From: Comamonadaceae bacterium
GTDB lineage: Bacteria; Pseudomonadota; Gammaproteobacteria; Burkholderiales; Burkholderiaceae_C
DNA length: 45,765 nucleotides
Assembly: GCA_027486555.1 (NCBI GenBank)
Contig: JAIXOX010000075.1
Coordinates: forward strand, 1 to 45,765
Direction of reading: 5' to 3'
Every line of letters starts with the position of its first letter. Within the stretch, counting starts at the first letter, position 1. Positions 26,298-35,198 of the stretch are shown one piece after another. The translations under genes were made by a program, and so were the position numbers. The notes beneath the pieces are model-generated. The model searched no databases. It saw nothing but the letters and a program-made list of their open reading frames with translations, and had not been told where the DNA came from.

Positions 26298-27194
26298 ATG
26301 AACACACCCACAGCCTCTCCCACCGAATTGACCGTTCGCCGTTTGAGCGTGGACCTGAACAACGGTTTTTCGCGCCATTGGAACGGTGGCGACGCCTTCA
26401 TGACGGCGTATGCCAACGCCTTGTCGATGAGCTTTCCTGTCGGTGAACAATCCTTCATCGATGCGGTCAAAAACGGTGCCAAAGCCTTGCCCGACACGCC
26501 CGAAAACGCAGACCTGAAAAGCGTCGCCAAAGGCTTTATTGGCCAAGAGGCCACGCACCGCCACCTTCACGCTCTGTACAACGCCCAACTTGAAAAGCAA
26601 GGTTTGGTCAACCACTGGGGTCCCCGCGCTGAGCGGCGTTTAAAAAAGGGCCGCGAAGAGTTTTTCAACAAGAGCGCCAAGGGTTATTTGCACGAATTGG
26701 CCATCACCGCAGCTTTTGAGCACTACACCTCGATCTTTGGTGATCTGACCTTGGAGCGCATGGACCAGCCCGGTGACTGGTTTGCCGGGGCCGAAGAACC
26801 CCTCAAAACCTTGTGGCGCTGGCATTCGGCTGAAGAATCCGAACACAAATGCGTGGCCTTTGATCTATACCAGCGCTTGGGCGGCAACCATTCTTGGCGC
26901 ATGCGCTGGTTTTGGTACGTGACCATCCAGTTCAGCACCGACGTCTTTCGCCAGACGGTCAACAACCTCTGGCACGACAAAACACTGTTCAAGCCCTCCA
27001 CTTGGTGGTCGGCCAGCAAGTTCTTGTTCGGTCGCCACGGCATGGTCTGGCGCGTGGCCAAGCCCGTTTGGGAATACACCCGCAAAGACTTTCACCCCAT
27101 GCAAGTGGGCAGCGCCACCTTGTCGCAAGATTGGCTACAGAGCCATGCAGACCAATGGCGTGCAGTGGGTGGTACGGCTTCAACAACCGCTTGA
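26298..27194 (+). CDS. Metal-dependent hydrolase, PF10118 family (diiron-like helical protein)
   Basis: The 298-residue protein has the carboxylate and histidine pattern of the PF10118 'predicted metal-dependent hydrolase' family: Glu50, E84xxH87 in GQEATHRHLH, E141H142 in AAFEHYTS, and H176..E179/E180..E182-H183 in WHSAEESEHK. This looks like a ferritin-like dinuclear metal site. The true reaction is not established in the family to my knowledge. It is divergent from a TetR regulator that probably represses it. The spacing suggests a self-contained regulator/enzyme pair induced by a small molecule. Confidence 0.85.
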   Translation: MNTPTASPTELTVRRLSVDLNNGFSRHWNGGDAFMTAYANALSMSFPVGEQSFIDAVKNGAKALPDTPENADLKSVAKGFIGQEATHRHLHALYNAQLEKQGLVNHWGPRAERRLKKGREEFFNKSAKGYLHELAITAAFEHYTSIFGDLTLERMDQPGDWFAGAEEPLKTLWRWHSAEESEHKCVAFDLYQRLGGNHSWRMRWFWYVTIQFSTDVFRQTVNNLWHDKTLFKPSTWWSASKFLFGRHGMVWRVAKPVWEYTRKDFHPMQVGSATLSQDWLQSHADQWRAVGGTASTTA

Positions 27195-27239
27195 AGCCCT
27201 TGAGCACGGGGGTGCGTTCCCCCCATACAGTCAGAGCGC

Positions 27240-27662
27240 TCAGTCGCTGACCAAGGCCCTCACCCAGTCTGGAAGGTTCACAGCCTTTTGGTTGGGGAAA
27301 TCCACCCAAATCGTGGTTGCTCCGCCTGCGGCGAACACCACACCAGGCTGGTCGGTCCGTTCCAGCGTGCACCAACTCTCAAACGTGGTGCGCCCCGGAT
27401 CGCTCACAAACATCTTCGCCAGGATGTTGCCTGGAAACTCAAACTGTTTGTAGAAATTGCAAAAGGCGTTCACGATCACCGGCCCCTGGCCTTGCGGGTT
27501 GACTTGGCAACCAATCGCTTCAAACCAGTCGATGCGCAGTGTCTCCATGTAGCGAAAGTACAGCGTGTTGTTGACGTGGCCCATGGCGTCCATGTCACCC
27601 CAGCGGATGGGGATCACCAGCTCAAACACCTGCTTTTTGTGCTCTGGCAATGCCAATTTCAT
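27240..27662 (-). CDS. Acyl-CoA thioesterase, 4HBT hotdog family
   Basis: This 140-residue single hotdog domain has the motif IRWGDMDAMGHVNNTLYFRYMETLRIDWFE, with catalytic Asp and the GHVNN turn. It should hydrolyse an acyl-CoA thioester. The ATG at 27662 lies 10 bp after the stop of the SDR gene upstream on the same strand, so the two are cotranscribed; the open extension to 27713 overlaps the SDR gene and is rejected. It is convergent with the PF10118 gene. It is a distinct paralogue of the thioesterase at 12.5 kb (only motif-level similarity). Confidence 0.9.
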   Translation of the reverse strand: MKLALPEHKKQVFELVIPIRWGDMDAMGHVNNTLYFRYMETLRIDWFEAIGCQVNPQGQGPVIVNAFCNFYKQFEFPGNILAKMFVSDPGRTTFESWCTLERTDQPGVVFAAGGATTIWVDFPNQKAVNLPDWVRALVSD

Positions 27663-27672
27663 GGCAAGGCCC

Positions 27673-28455
27673 TCACACCGCAAAACCGTCGTCGGCAGCA
27701 ACCACTGCACCATTGATGAAGTGGCTCTGGTCGCTGGCCAACAGCATCAACAAAGCGTCCAGATCTTGCGGCTGGCCGACGCGCTTGCGCGGCAGCATGC
27801 TGATCAACTTTTGGCCCTGCTCGGTTTGCCAGTGGTGGTGGTTGATTTCGGTGTCGATGTAACCGGGGCAGATCGCGTTCACGTTGATGCCGAACTTGCC
27901 CCACTCCACCGCAAAAGCCTTGGTCATCTGGATCACAGCGGCCTTGCTCATGCAGTACACGCCAATTTGCGGCAAAACTTTCAGGCCCGCCATCGAGGCA
28001 ATGTTGATGATGCGCCCGCCGGTGAAGCTGCCCGGCGCTGCACCTTTGGCGCGCGCCAGCATGCGTTTGCCCACCTCTTGCGCCACAAAAAACGCACCGC
28101 GCACATTGGTGTTCATGATGAAGTCGTAGTCTTCTTCCGCGACATCCTGGATGCGCTGGGTGGTGCTCACGCCCGAGTTGTTCACCAAAATGTCGATGCT
28201 GCCCATCTCGGTTTCGGCATGCGCCACGGCCGCGGCAATGCTGTGGCGGTCGGTCACATCCATCTCGACCACATGGGCGTCGCCCCCAGCAGCCTCGATT
28301 TCGGCCCTCAAGTCCTTGAGTTTTTCCATGCGGCGGCTGGCCAATACCACCCCCGCCCCAGCTGCGGCCAGAGTTTTGGCAAATTGCGCACCCAGCCCGC
28401 CGGAAGCGCCGGTGACCAAGGCCACGCGGCCGGACAAATCAATTTCATAAGCCAT
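27673..28455 (-). CDS. SDR-family NAD(P)-dependent oxidoreductase
   Basis: This 260-residue classical short-chain dehydrogenase has TGASGGLG (15-22), NNSG, catalytic Ser in NIASMAGLKVLPQIGVY and the YCMSK motif, and NAICPGYIDTEIN near the C-terminus. FabG-like or 3-hydroxyacyl-CoA dehydrogenase activity is plausible, but the substrate is unresolved. It is first in a two-gene unit with the thioesterase. It is divergent from the ETF-QO gene, which takes electrons from acyl-CoA dehydrogenases and so fits an acyl-CoA theme. GGAG precedes the ATG. Confidence 0.88.
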   Translation of the reverse strand: MAYEIDLSGRVALVTGASGGLGAQFAKTLAAAGAGVVLASRRMEKLKDLRAEIEAAGGDAHVVEMDVTDRHSIAAAVAHAETEMGSIDILVNNSGVSTTQRIQDVAEEDYDFIMNTNVRGAFFVAQEVGKRMLARAKGAAPGSFTGGRIINIASMAGLKVLPQIGVYCMSKAAVIQMTKAFAVEWGKFGINVNAICPGYIDTEINHHHWQTEQGQKLISMLPRKRVGQPQDLDALLMLLASDQSHFINGAVVAADDGFAV

Positions 28456-28605
28456 GACAACTCCTTCAAAAATGGACCCAAGTGGGCAAAAACGGTTGAC
28501 ACCATTGTGCGGGGCAAGTCGGGCAGAGCCGCATAAAATGAGTCACCCGCCCGACACTTTGTGTTTGTGCCATTGTTTTGACCACTTTCCCCAGAAGAGA
28601 CGTTC

Positions 28606-30297
28606 ATGAGCCCCGAAGACATCCTCAGCACCTACGGCCCCCGCGAATCCATGGAATACGACGTCGTCGTGGTCGGCGGCGGCCCCGGCGGCCTGTCCGC
28701 GGCCATCCGCCTCAAGCAACTGGCCGCTGAAAAAGGCCAAGACGTATCGGTCGTTGTGCTTGAAAAAGGCGGCGAGCCCGGCGCGCACATCCTCAGCGGC
28801 GCCATCATGGACCCCAAGGCCCTGACCGAACTCTTCCCCAACTGGAAAGAACTGGGTGCCCCGCTCAACCAACCCGTGACCGACGACGCCTGGAGCTTCT
28901 TGTCTGAGACCGGAGCCATCCGCACCCCCGGCATCTTCTTGCCCGAGTGCGCACAGAACCACGGCAACTACATCATCAGCCTGAGCAATTTCACCCGCTG
29001 GTTAGGCCAGCAGGCCGAGAATTTGGGCGTGGAAATTTTCCCTGGCTTCACCGCCGCCGAAGTGCTCTACAACGAAGATGGATCTGTCAAAGGTGTGGCC
29101 ACCGGCAACTTGGGGCTAGGCAAAGACGGCGAGCCGACCGAAAACTTTCAGCTGGGCATGGAACTGCACGCCAAGTACACCGTGTTCGCCGAAGGCGCGC
29201 GCGGCCACCTGGGCAAGCAGCTGATCGCCAAGTACAAACTCGACGCAGGCCGCGACCCACAAACCTACGGCATCGGCATCAAGGAAGTTTGGGAAATTGA
29301 TCCCTCACGCCACACCCCCGGTTTTGTGATGCACACCGCTGGCTGGCCCATGAACAACGACACCTACGGCGGTGCGTTCATGTACCACATGGAAGACAAC
29401 AAGATCGCCATCGGCTACGTGGTCGGACTGGACTACGCCAACCCCTGGCTCAGCCCGTTTGAAGAGTTCCAGCGCTGGAAAACCCACAACAACATCAAGT
29501 GGTACTTCACCAACGACAAGGGTGAAGTGAACGCCAAGCGCATTGGCTACGGCGCACGCGCCATCACGGCCGGCGGCTTGATGAGCCTGCCCAAGACGGT
29601 GTTCCCGGGTGGCGCGTTGGTGGGTTGCGATGCCGGTTACCTGAATGTGAGCCGCATCAAAGGCAGCCACGCCGCCATCAAAACCGGCATGCTGGCCGCC
29701 GAAGCCGCTTACGACGCATTGCAGGCAGGCCGTCAGCACGACGAATTGGCCGCCTATCCTGAGGCCTTTGAAGCCAGCTGGCTTTACACCGAACTCAACA
29801 AGTCGCGCAACTTCAAGACCTGGTTCAAGAAGGGCCTGCCGGTGGCGACGCTCATGAACGGATTTGAGCAGTTTGTCTTGCGCGGCCACATTCCGTGGAC
29901 GTTGCGCCGTGACAAAGCCGACCACACGTATCTGAAGCCTGCGGCCGATTGCCCCAAGATCGATTACCCCAAGCCAGACGGCAAGCTGACCTTTGACCGC
30001 CTCTCCAGCGTCTTCATCAGCAATACCAACCACGAAGAAAACCAGCCAGCGCACCTCACGTTGAAAGACGCCTCAGTGCCCGTGGGCATCAACCTGGCCA
30101 AGTATGGCGGGCCTGAGAGCCGCTATTGCCCAGCTGGTGTTTACGAGTACGTGAAGAACGAAGACAACTCGGATCGCCTGCAGATCAATGCTCAAAACTG
30201 TGTGCACTGCAAAACCTGCGACATCAAGGACCCAACGCAAAACATCGTCTGGGTCACGCCCGAAGGCGGTGGTGGGCCGAATTACACCGGCATGTGA
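28606..30297 (+). CDS. Electron transfer flavoprotein-ubiquinone oxidoreductase
   Basis: ETF-QO is a monotopic membrane enzyme that moves electrons from ETF (fed by acyl-CoA and other dehydrogenases) to ubiquinone. The 563 residues include an N-terminal FAD site VVVGGGPGGLSAAIRL. The 4Fe-4S ligands Cys508 (RYCPAGVYEY), Cys532, Cys535 and Cys538 (CVHCKTC) are all present. The ending PEGGGGPNYTGM is typical. It is monocistronic, convergent with the HpaI aldolase gene (12 bp between stops). ETF subunit genes are not in the window. Confidence 0.97.
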   Translation: MSPEDILSTYGPRESMEYDVVVVGGGPGGLSAAIRLKQLAAEKGQDVSVVVLEKGGEPGAHILSGAIMDPKALTELFPNWKELGAPLNQPVTDDAWSFLSETGAIRTPGIFLPECAQNHGNYIISLSNFTRWLGQQAENLGVEIFPGFTAAEVLYNEDGSVKGVATGNLGLGKDGEPTENFQLGMELHAKYTVFAEGARGHLGKQLIAKYKLDAGRDPQTYGIGIKEVWEIDPSRHTPGFVMHTAGWPMNNDTYGGAFMYHMEDNKIAIGYVVGLDYANPWLSPFEEFQRWKTHNNIKWYFTNDKGEVNAKRIGYGARAITAGGLMSLPKTVFPGGALVGCDAGYLNVSRIKGSHAAIKTGMLAAEAAYDALQAGRQHDELAAYPEAFEASWLYTELNKSRNFKTWFKKGLPVATLMNGFEQFVLRGHIPWTLRRDKADHTYLKPAADCPKIDYPKPDGKLTFDRLSSVFISNTNHEENQPAHLTLKDASVPVGINLAKYGGPESRYCPAGVYEYVKNEDNSDRLQINAQNCVHCKTCDIKDPTQNIVWVTPEGGGGPNYTGM

Positions 30298-30309
30298 GGC
30301 GCAACTGGT

Positions 30310-31092
30310 TCAGACTGGTGTTTTCATGTCAATGGTCTCAACCAACTGACCCAGTGCCTGTTGCAACAAGCCCGTGTCGGTGCCTGCCGCCAGCATGGTG
30401 TAGCCCATGCTTTTGGCACGCTCTATCCAAGGTTTGTCGGTCGCCATAAAGCCAGCAACCTTGCCATGTTTTTTGGCCACTTGAGCCACATGCTGCATGG
30501 CCGCCAAAAAGTCAGGGTGATCAAATTGCCCCGGGATTCCCATGAAATTAGACAAGTCAAAGTGACCCACCCACAACACATCCACGCCGTCCACTGAGGC
30601 AATTTCTTCCACGTTTTGCAAACCCCGTTCCGTTTCGATTTGAGCAATCAACAAGGTTCGGGCATGGTAGTCGTGCATTTTCTCGACCACGCTCCCCCCA
30701 AGGTAATCGCATTGGGCAAAGCCAAAAGCAGCACCCCGTCTGCCGGCTGGTGGGTAACGGCATGCACGCACCAATTCCTCGGCCTGCGACAAAGTCTCTA
30801 CCATCGGCACCATCACACCTCTGGCGCCCAAGTCCAGCGCTCGGGCAATCCAGGTGTAGCCCCCAGTAGGGACGCGCACCATAGACTCCATGTTCAAGCC
30901 GCCTGATGTGGCAAATAACCACTTCAGGGTTTCATATCCCATGCCCGTATGCTCCATGTCGTAGATGGCAAACCGGGCCCCGGCATTGGCCAAAATGCGG
31001 GAAATTCCGGGTGTAAAGAACTCAAAAACCATGGCGCCCGCCACGACTTCACCGGACATCAATACAGGTTTTAAATGGACAGAGTGGCTCAT
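30310..31092 (-). CDS. HpcH/HpaI-type class II aldolase
   Basis: This family cleaves 2-keto-3-deoxy acids (or similar) to pyruvate plus an aldehyde using a divalent metal. The 260-residue protein has the catalytic pair in YDMEHTG, substrate-binding Arg in VRVP, metal ligands in QIETERG (Glu) and GHFDLSNFMG (Asp), and the ARGVMVPMVET segment. The active-site pattern is complete, though DMEHTG and GHFDLS are less usual than DGEHAP and GPNDLS, so substrate specificity may differ. It lies 33 bp downstream of a 2-hydroxyacid dehydrogenase gene and is divergent from TRAP transporter genes. Confidence 0.9.
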   Translation of the reverse strand: MSHSVHLKPVLMSGEVVAGAMVFEFFTPGISRILANAGARFAIYDMEHTGMGYETLKWLFATSGGLNMESMVRVPTGGYTWIARALDLGARGVMVPMVETLSQAEELVRACRYPPAGRRGAAFGFAQCDYLGGSVVEKMHDYHARTLLIAQIETERGLQNVEEIASVDGVDVLWVGHFDLSNFMGIPGQFDHPDFLAAMQHVAQVAKKHGKVAGFMATDKPWIERAKSMGYTMLAAGTDTGLLQQALGQLVETIDMKTPV

Positions 31093-31125
31093 GGATGGGC
31101 TTTCAAGTTAAAGAGTTAAGGCGAT

Positions 31126-32118
31126 TCAAGTGGCCACAACGTAGGGCGGCTTGCGCCCATTCATGACATCAACGACCGCGCGAAAAGCGCTGGCCGCCAG
31201 GGCCTGCATGCATTCATCGGTGAAGCAGATGCCATGTGGGGTCACGACCACGTTGTCCAACTGCAACAAGGGGTTGTCGGCTGGCGTGGGCTCAACCTCA
31301 AACACATCCAGCCCTGCACCTGCAATTTGATGTGAAACCAAAGCGTTATAAAGCGCCGATTCATCAACAATGGGCCCACGCGCGGTGTTGATCAAGTAGG
31401 CTGTTTTTTTCATCAAGGCCAACAAACGCGTATTCACCAGACCCTTGGTTTTGTCATTCAAAGGACAGTTGACCGTCAGAAAATCAGAGCGTGCAAACAA
31501 GGTTTCTAAATCCACAAGTTCCACGCCGAGCGAGGCCATCAGTTCTTTGTCCGCATAGGGATCATGGGCCATGAAATGCATGTCGAATGGCTTGGCCAAA
31601 CGAAACATCTCGGCACCGATGTTGCCCACCCCAATCGAACCGAGTACCCGGCCCGTCAGTCCAGTGCCAATGTGATCGGATTTTTCAGCCCAGCGGCCAC
31701 TTCGGGTCAACCTGTCCTTGATGCCTACTTTGTGGGCCAGCATCAACATGAAGGTGATGGCCGAAACAGCCACGGGACGGCGAACACCATCGGGCGCAAT
31801 GGTCAACAAGATACCCGCCTTTTTGCAACTGTCCAAGTCGATGGTGTCATAGCCCACCCCAAAGCGCGCAATCAACTTGAGCCTGGGCTTGTCGGTCATC
31901 ACACTGGCCGGGGTCAAACGGGTCAGCATGGCGCATATTGCATCGTAACGCTCGACATGTTCGGGAAGAATTTCAGGGTGCGCATCCATGTACTCCCACG
32001 CCAATCCGGGTTGGTTCAAGATATCAAATACCTCTCGGCCAAAGATAGGCTCGCCATTGCTCATCAAGACATCGGAGGTGATGCCTACTTTGAATAGGTT
32101 TGAGTTGTTGATGCTCAT
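31126..32118 (-). CDS. D-2-hydroxyacid dehydrogenase (SerA-like, catabolic context)
   Basis: This 330-residue NAD-dependent dehydrogenase has LKLIARFGVGYDTIDLDSCKKAGI, Rossmann GVGNIGAEMFRLA, NTARGPIVDESAL with catalytic Arg, FEVEPTP with Glu and TPHGICFTDE with the catalytic His. There is no ACT domain, so it is not a regulated biosynthetic SerA. It is first in an operon with the HpaI-type aldolase and diverges from dctP across 235 bp. I infer a catabolic step on the acid imported by the TRAP system. It differs from the GhrB-like paralogue at 4.7 kb. Confidence 0.9.
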   Translation of the reverse strand: MSINNSNLFKVGITSDVLMSNGEPIFGREVFDILNQPGLAWEYMDAHPEILPEHVERYDAICAMLTRLTPASVMTDKPRLKLIARFGVGYDTIDLDSCKKAGILLTIAPDGVRRPVAVSAITFMLMLAHKVGIKDRLTRSGRWAEKSDHIGTGLTGRVLGSIGVGNIGAEMFRLAKPFDMHFMAHDPYADKELMASLGVELVDLETLFARSDFLTVNCPLNDKTKGLVNTRLLALMKKTAYLINTARGPIVDESALYNALVSHQIAGAGLDVFEVEPTPADNPLLQLDNVVVTPHGICFTDECMQALAASAFRAVVDVMNGRKPPYVVAT

Positions 32119-32293
32119 GTTCTGCCTTGTGTGGATGTGCTGCTGTTTAAAAATTGGAGCGCTTGACTCAGATGGACTCTTGCTCTTTCAAGCAAAGCTG
32201 TCAAGTGATCTGAATGAATTGACCCCCCACTCCCCAGCACCGTTCAAACCCCACGAAAACCCTTATTGGTATTTGCACCCACTAACAGTAAGG

Positions 32294-32323
32294 TTGCACA
32301 ACAACAAGCGGACAAAGTATTTT
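32294..32323 (+). promoter_or_regulatory. Candidate dctP promoter
   Basis: TTGCAC (32294-32299) and TATTTT (32318-32323) with an 18-bp spacer lie 30 bp before the dctP start. The rest of the 235-bp divergent spacer shows no clear operator palindrome. Confidence 0.35.
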
Positions 32324-32353
32324 TTGTTGCATCCATCCCCAAGGAGTTCTTTC

Positions 32354-33337
32354 GTGAAATTAAGCAAACTTTTTATTTACATGGGCATTTCTTTTGGCTT
32401 CATGGTCTCGGCATCGACCCAAGCACAAGCCCAAATCACCATGCGTAATGCAATTTCCGTCGCTGAAAACTCACACGCGGGTGAAGCGGTTGTCACTTTG
32501 GCCAGAGAGGTTGAAAAGCGCACCAACGGTCGGATCGTCATCAAGAACTTTTTCTCTGGTTCATTGGGCGGTGAGCGCGAGGTCATGGAAGCAGTCCAGC
32601 TGGGCACGCAAGAGTTAGGTCACGGCTCAACCGGCCCCGTGCCCAACTTTGTCCCCGAAACAGCCATCTTGGATGTGCCGTTTTTGTTCCGTGATAAAGC
32701 CCATGCCCGGGCTGTGCTCGATGGCCCTATCGGACAAGAGTTGTTGGCCAAATTTGAACCTAAAGGCTTTAAGGCTTTGGCTTGGACTGAAAATGGCGTG
32801 CGCCACATGACCAACAACAAGCGATCAGTCAATGGCCCGGATGACCTGAAGGGTCTCAAAATGCGCACCATGGAAAATCCAGTGCACGTGGCGGCTTACA
32901 AAGGGCTGGGCATCGTGACCACGCCTATGGCATTTCCGGAAGTTTTCACCGCCTTGCAGACCGGCACGATCGATGGTCAAGAAAACCCACTTTCAGTGAT
33001 TCTGGCTGCCAATTTAGATCAGGTCCAAAAACACATCACACTGACTGGTCACGTCTACTCACCTTCTGTTTTCATCATGAACAAAGCGGTTTTTGACAAG
33101 CTCAGCAAAGCCGACCAGCAGATTTTTTTGGATGCGGCCAAAGAAGGTGCCAAAGCCAACCGCGCCCGTGTTGACAAAGACGATGCGGGTGGTGTGGCCG
33201 AATTGCGCAAACGTGGCATGAACGTTGTCGAAAATGTTGACAAGACCAAATTCATTGCCACGATGGCAACTGTGAACGCAGAGTTTGAAAAGAAATTCGG
33301 CAAGGCCAACTTGGACCGCATTCGCAACTTCAAGTGA
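32354..33337 (+). CDS. dctP: TRAP transporter substrate-binding protein, DctP family
   Basis: This 327-residue periplasmic binding protein of a tripartite (TRAP) importer starts at a GTG (32354) with AAGGAG 7 nt upstream; the open frame to 31988 is not coding. The signal peptide ends about ...STQAQA (residue 26). Family motifs are KMRTMENPVHVAAYKGLG, whose Arg normally pairs with the substrate carboxylate, and DGQENPLSVI. The ligand is therefore probably an organic acid. A terminator-like hairpin separates it from dctQM, the usual way TRAP operons make excess binding protein. Confidence 0.95.
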   Translation: MKLSKLFIYMGISFGFMVSASTQAQAQITMRNAISVAENSHAGEAVVTLAREVEKRTNGRIVIKNFFSGSLGGEREVMEAVQLGTQELGHGSTGPVPNFVPETAILDVPFLFRDKAHARAVLDGPIGQELLAKFEPKGFKALAWTENGVRHMTNNKRSVNGPDDLKGLKMRTMENPVHVAAYKGLGIVTTPMAFPEVFTALQTGTIDGQENPLSVILAANLDQVQKHITLTGHVYSPSVFIMNKAVFDKLSKADQQIFLDAAKEGAKANRARVDKDDAGGVAELRKRGMNVVENVDKTKFIATMATVNAEFEKKFGKANLDRIRNFK

Positions 33338-33356
33338 TTTGAAGCTTCTTTGTAAT

Positions 33357-33389
33357 GCCCGACCAGCTCAAAAACTGGCGGGCGTTTTT
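33357..33389 (+). terminator. Attenuating hairpin between dctP and dctQ
   Basis: The arms GCCCGACCAG/CTGGCGGGC (one bulge) with an A-rich loop are followed by GTTTTT. It begins 20 bp after the dctP stop and probably acts as a partial terminator. Confidence 0.75.
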
Positions 33390-33412
33390 CTTTCATACAA
33401 AGCGAAGTTCCA

Positions 33413-33907
33413 ATGAAACTACTCTTTTTGCGCTTTGAGCATTGGACGACATCGTTTTCGATGATGCTCGCCTGCGTCATGATGGCGCTGGCCTCGGCCT
33501 TTGGCATGCATCAGATCGTGACCCGGTTCATCCTGGAATCGCCTGCAGAATGGACCGAAGTGCTGATCCGCTTTAGCCTCATCTGGATGGTATTTCTGGG
33601 CATTCCCACCGCTTTTCGTCAAGGGGCCATGGTCAGTGTTGACTTGCTCTACCGCCTGAGCGGTCAGCGTATGCGACGCGTTTTGGACACTTTCGTGGCC
33701 ATCGCCGCAATGACTCTCAGCGCCATCATCTTGTGGTGGGGTTGGGACTATGCCAACCGGGGCAGCGTGCAGTCGATGATTGGCCTGGAAGGTGTTTCCA
33801 TGTTCTGGGCTTATCTGGCCATGCCTGTGGGCGCGGTCTTCAGCATGATTGGCATCATCGGCAATTGGCTGGATCCGCAGCGAATGGAATTGGAGAACGC
33901 GCAATGA
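33413..33907 (+). CDS. dctQ: TRAP transporter small permease, DctQ family
   Basis: This 164-residue protein with four membrane helices contains the DctQ core RFSLIWMVFLGIPTAFRQGAMVSVDLLY and the C-terminal MPVGAVFSMIG helix. It couples the binding protein to the large permease. Its stop overlaps the dctM start (ATGA). Confidence 0.93.
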   Translation: MKLLFLRFEHWTTSFSMMLACVMMALASAFGMHQIVTRFILESPAEWTEVLIRFSLIWMVFLGIPTAFRQGAMVSVDLLYRLSGQRMRRVLDTFVAIAAMTLSAIILWWGWDYANRGSVQSMIGLEGVSMFWAYLAMPVGAVFSMIGIIGNWLDPQRMELENAQ

Positions 33908-35181
33908 GTGCTGCAATGCTATTTACCATGATGCTGTGCTTTGCACTCAGCATCTCTGTGGCCGTGTCCATCGGTCTGTCGGCCGTGGTGGGCATACAAA
34001 TTACCGAAGCCAACATGCTCATTTCCGTCAAGGAAATGTTCAACTCCATCAACAAGTTTCCCCTGGCTGCGATCCCCTTCTTCATCCTGGCGGGCAACCT
34101 GATGGAAACAGGCGGCATCTCCAAGCGCCTGGTCGAATTTGCCAAGAGCATCGTGGGGGGAATTCAAGGCGGCTTGCCCATCACCTGTGTGTTGACCTGC
34201 ATGATTTTCGCAGCCGTCTCGGGCTCATCGGTGGCGACCACCTTTGCCATCGGCGCGATCCTGATCCCGGCATTGATCAAACACGGTTACCCCAGGCCCT
34301 GGGCCACAGCCTTGCAAGCCACCGCTGCTGAATTGGGCGTCATCATTCCGCCCTCAATTCCCATGATTCTCTTTGGTGTGAGCGCCGAGGTTTCCATTGG
34401 TGAATTGTTTGTCGCTGGGGTTGGACCGGGCCTTTTGATCGGCGGCGCGCTCATGGTATTTGTATGGCTGTATTCCAAGTACAAGGGGTGGGGCAAAAAC
34501 GACGGTGACGGGCGCCTCAGCTTTGGCAAAGCCACTTGGCAAGCGGGCTGGGCACTTTTCATGCCGGTGGTCGTGCTGGGCGGTATCTACGGCGGCATTT
34601 TCACGCCCACCGAAGCTGCAGCCGTGGCAGTGCTCTATTCCTTCCTTGTCGGCACCTTGATTTACCGCGAAATCGGCCTGAAAGACATTTACGTTATCTT
34701 GCGTAAATCGGTCATTTCCAGCGCCGTGATCATGTTCATCATCGCCAACGCGGGCCTGTTCGCCTTCATGATCACCCGTGCGGGCGTGCCCGCAATTATT
34801 GGTCATTGGCTCCAAGAAGTACTCCAATCCCCGTTCTACTTCCTGTTGGGCGTCAATGCGGCTTTGTTCGTGATCGGCATGTTCATCGAAACCGGCGCAG
34901 CCATCATCGTGCTGGCCCCGATTTTGGTTCCAGTCGCCATCCACTTCGGCATTGACCCGATTCACTTTGGCACGGTCATGGTGGTCAACCTGGCGCTGGG
35001 CATGATCACCCCGCCTTTCGGCGTGAACCTGTTTGCGGCCTGTACGGTGGCCAAGATCTCGCTCGATCGGATCATCAAAGACCTGATCCCCTTTATCTGC
35101 GTGATCTTGGCGTGCCTGATGCTGGTCAGCTACGTGCCCGAGATATCGCTGGCCTTGCGGGATTTGGTGTACAACAAATAA
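33904..35181 (+). CDS. dctM: TRAP transporter large permease, DctM family
   Basis: This 425-residue Na+-coupled transport subunit has about 12 helices. Motifs include FPLAAIPFFILAGNLMETGGISKRLVEFA, AAVSGSSVATTFAIGAILIPAL, ELGVIIPPSIPMILFG, GIFTPTEAAAVAVLY and LGMITPPFGVNLFAA, all hallmarks of DctM. The start at 33904 overlaps dctQ by 4 nt; the longer frame from 33733 is a shadow of dctQ. The gene ends 17 bp before the glycine riboswitch with no terminator between, so readthrough into the gcv leader is possible. Confidence 0.96.
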   Translation: MSAAMLFTMMLCFALSISVAVSIGLSAVVGIQITEANMLISVKEMFNSINKFPLAAIPFFILAGNLMETGGISKRLVEFAKSIVGGIQGGLPITCVLTCMIFAAVSGSSVATTFAIGAILIPALIKHGYPRPWATALQATAAELGVIIPPSIPMILFGVSAEVSIGELFVAGVGPGLLIGGALMVFVWLYSKYKGWGKNDGDGRLSFGKATWQAGWALFMPVVVLGGIYGGIFTPTEAAAVAVLYSFLVGTLIYREIGLKDIYVILRKSVISSAVIMFIIANAGLFAFMITRAGVPAIIGHWLQEVLQSPFYFLLGVNAALFVIGMFIETGAAIIVLAPILVPVAIHFGIDPIHFGTVMVVNLALGMITPPFGVNLFAACTVAKISLDRIIKDLIPFICVILACLMLVSYVPEISLALRDLVYNK

Positions 35182-35198
35182 AGTTAAAATCTAAATCG

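Noticed and set aside
26199..26615. Upstream extension of the TetR frame
   Set aside because: It crosses the divergent promoter and lies antisense to the hydrolase; the ATG at 26198 has a good ribosome binding site.
28496..28539. TTGACA and TAAAAT upstream of ETF-QO as a promoter
   Set aside because: The hexamers look good but are 32 bp apart, too far for a sigma-70 promoter.
31988..32353. Upstream extension of the dctP frame
   Set aside because: It overlaps the divergent dehydrogenase gene and lacks signal-peptide character; GTG 32354 with AAGGAG precedes a proper signal peptide.
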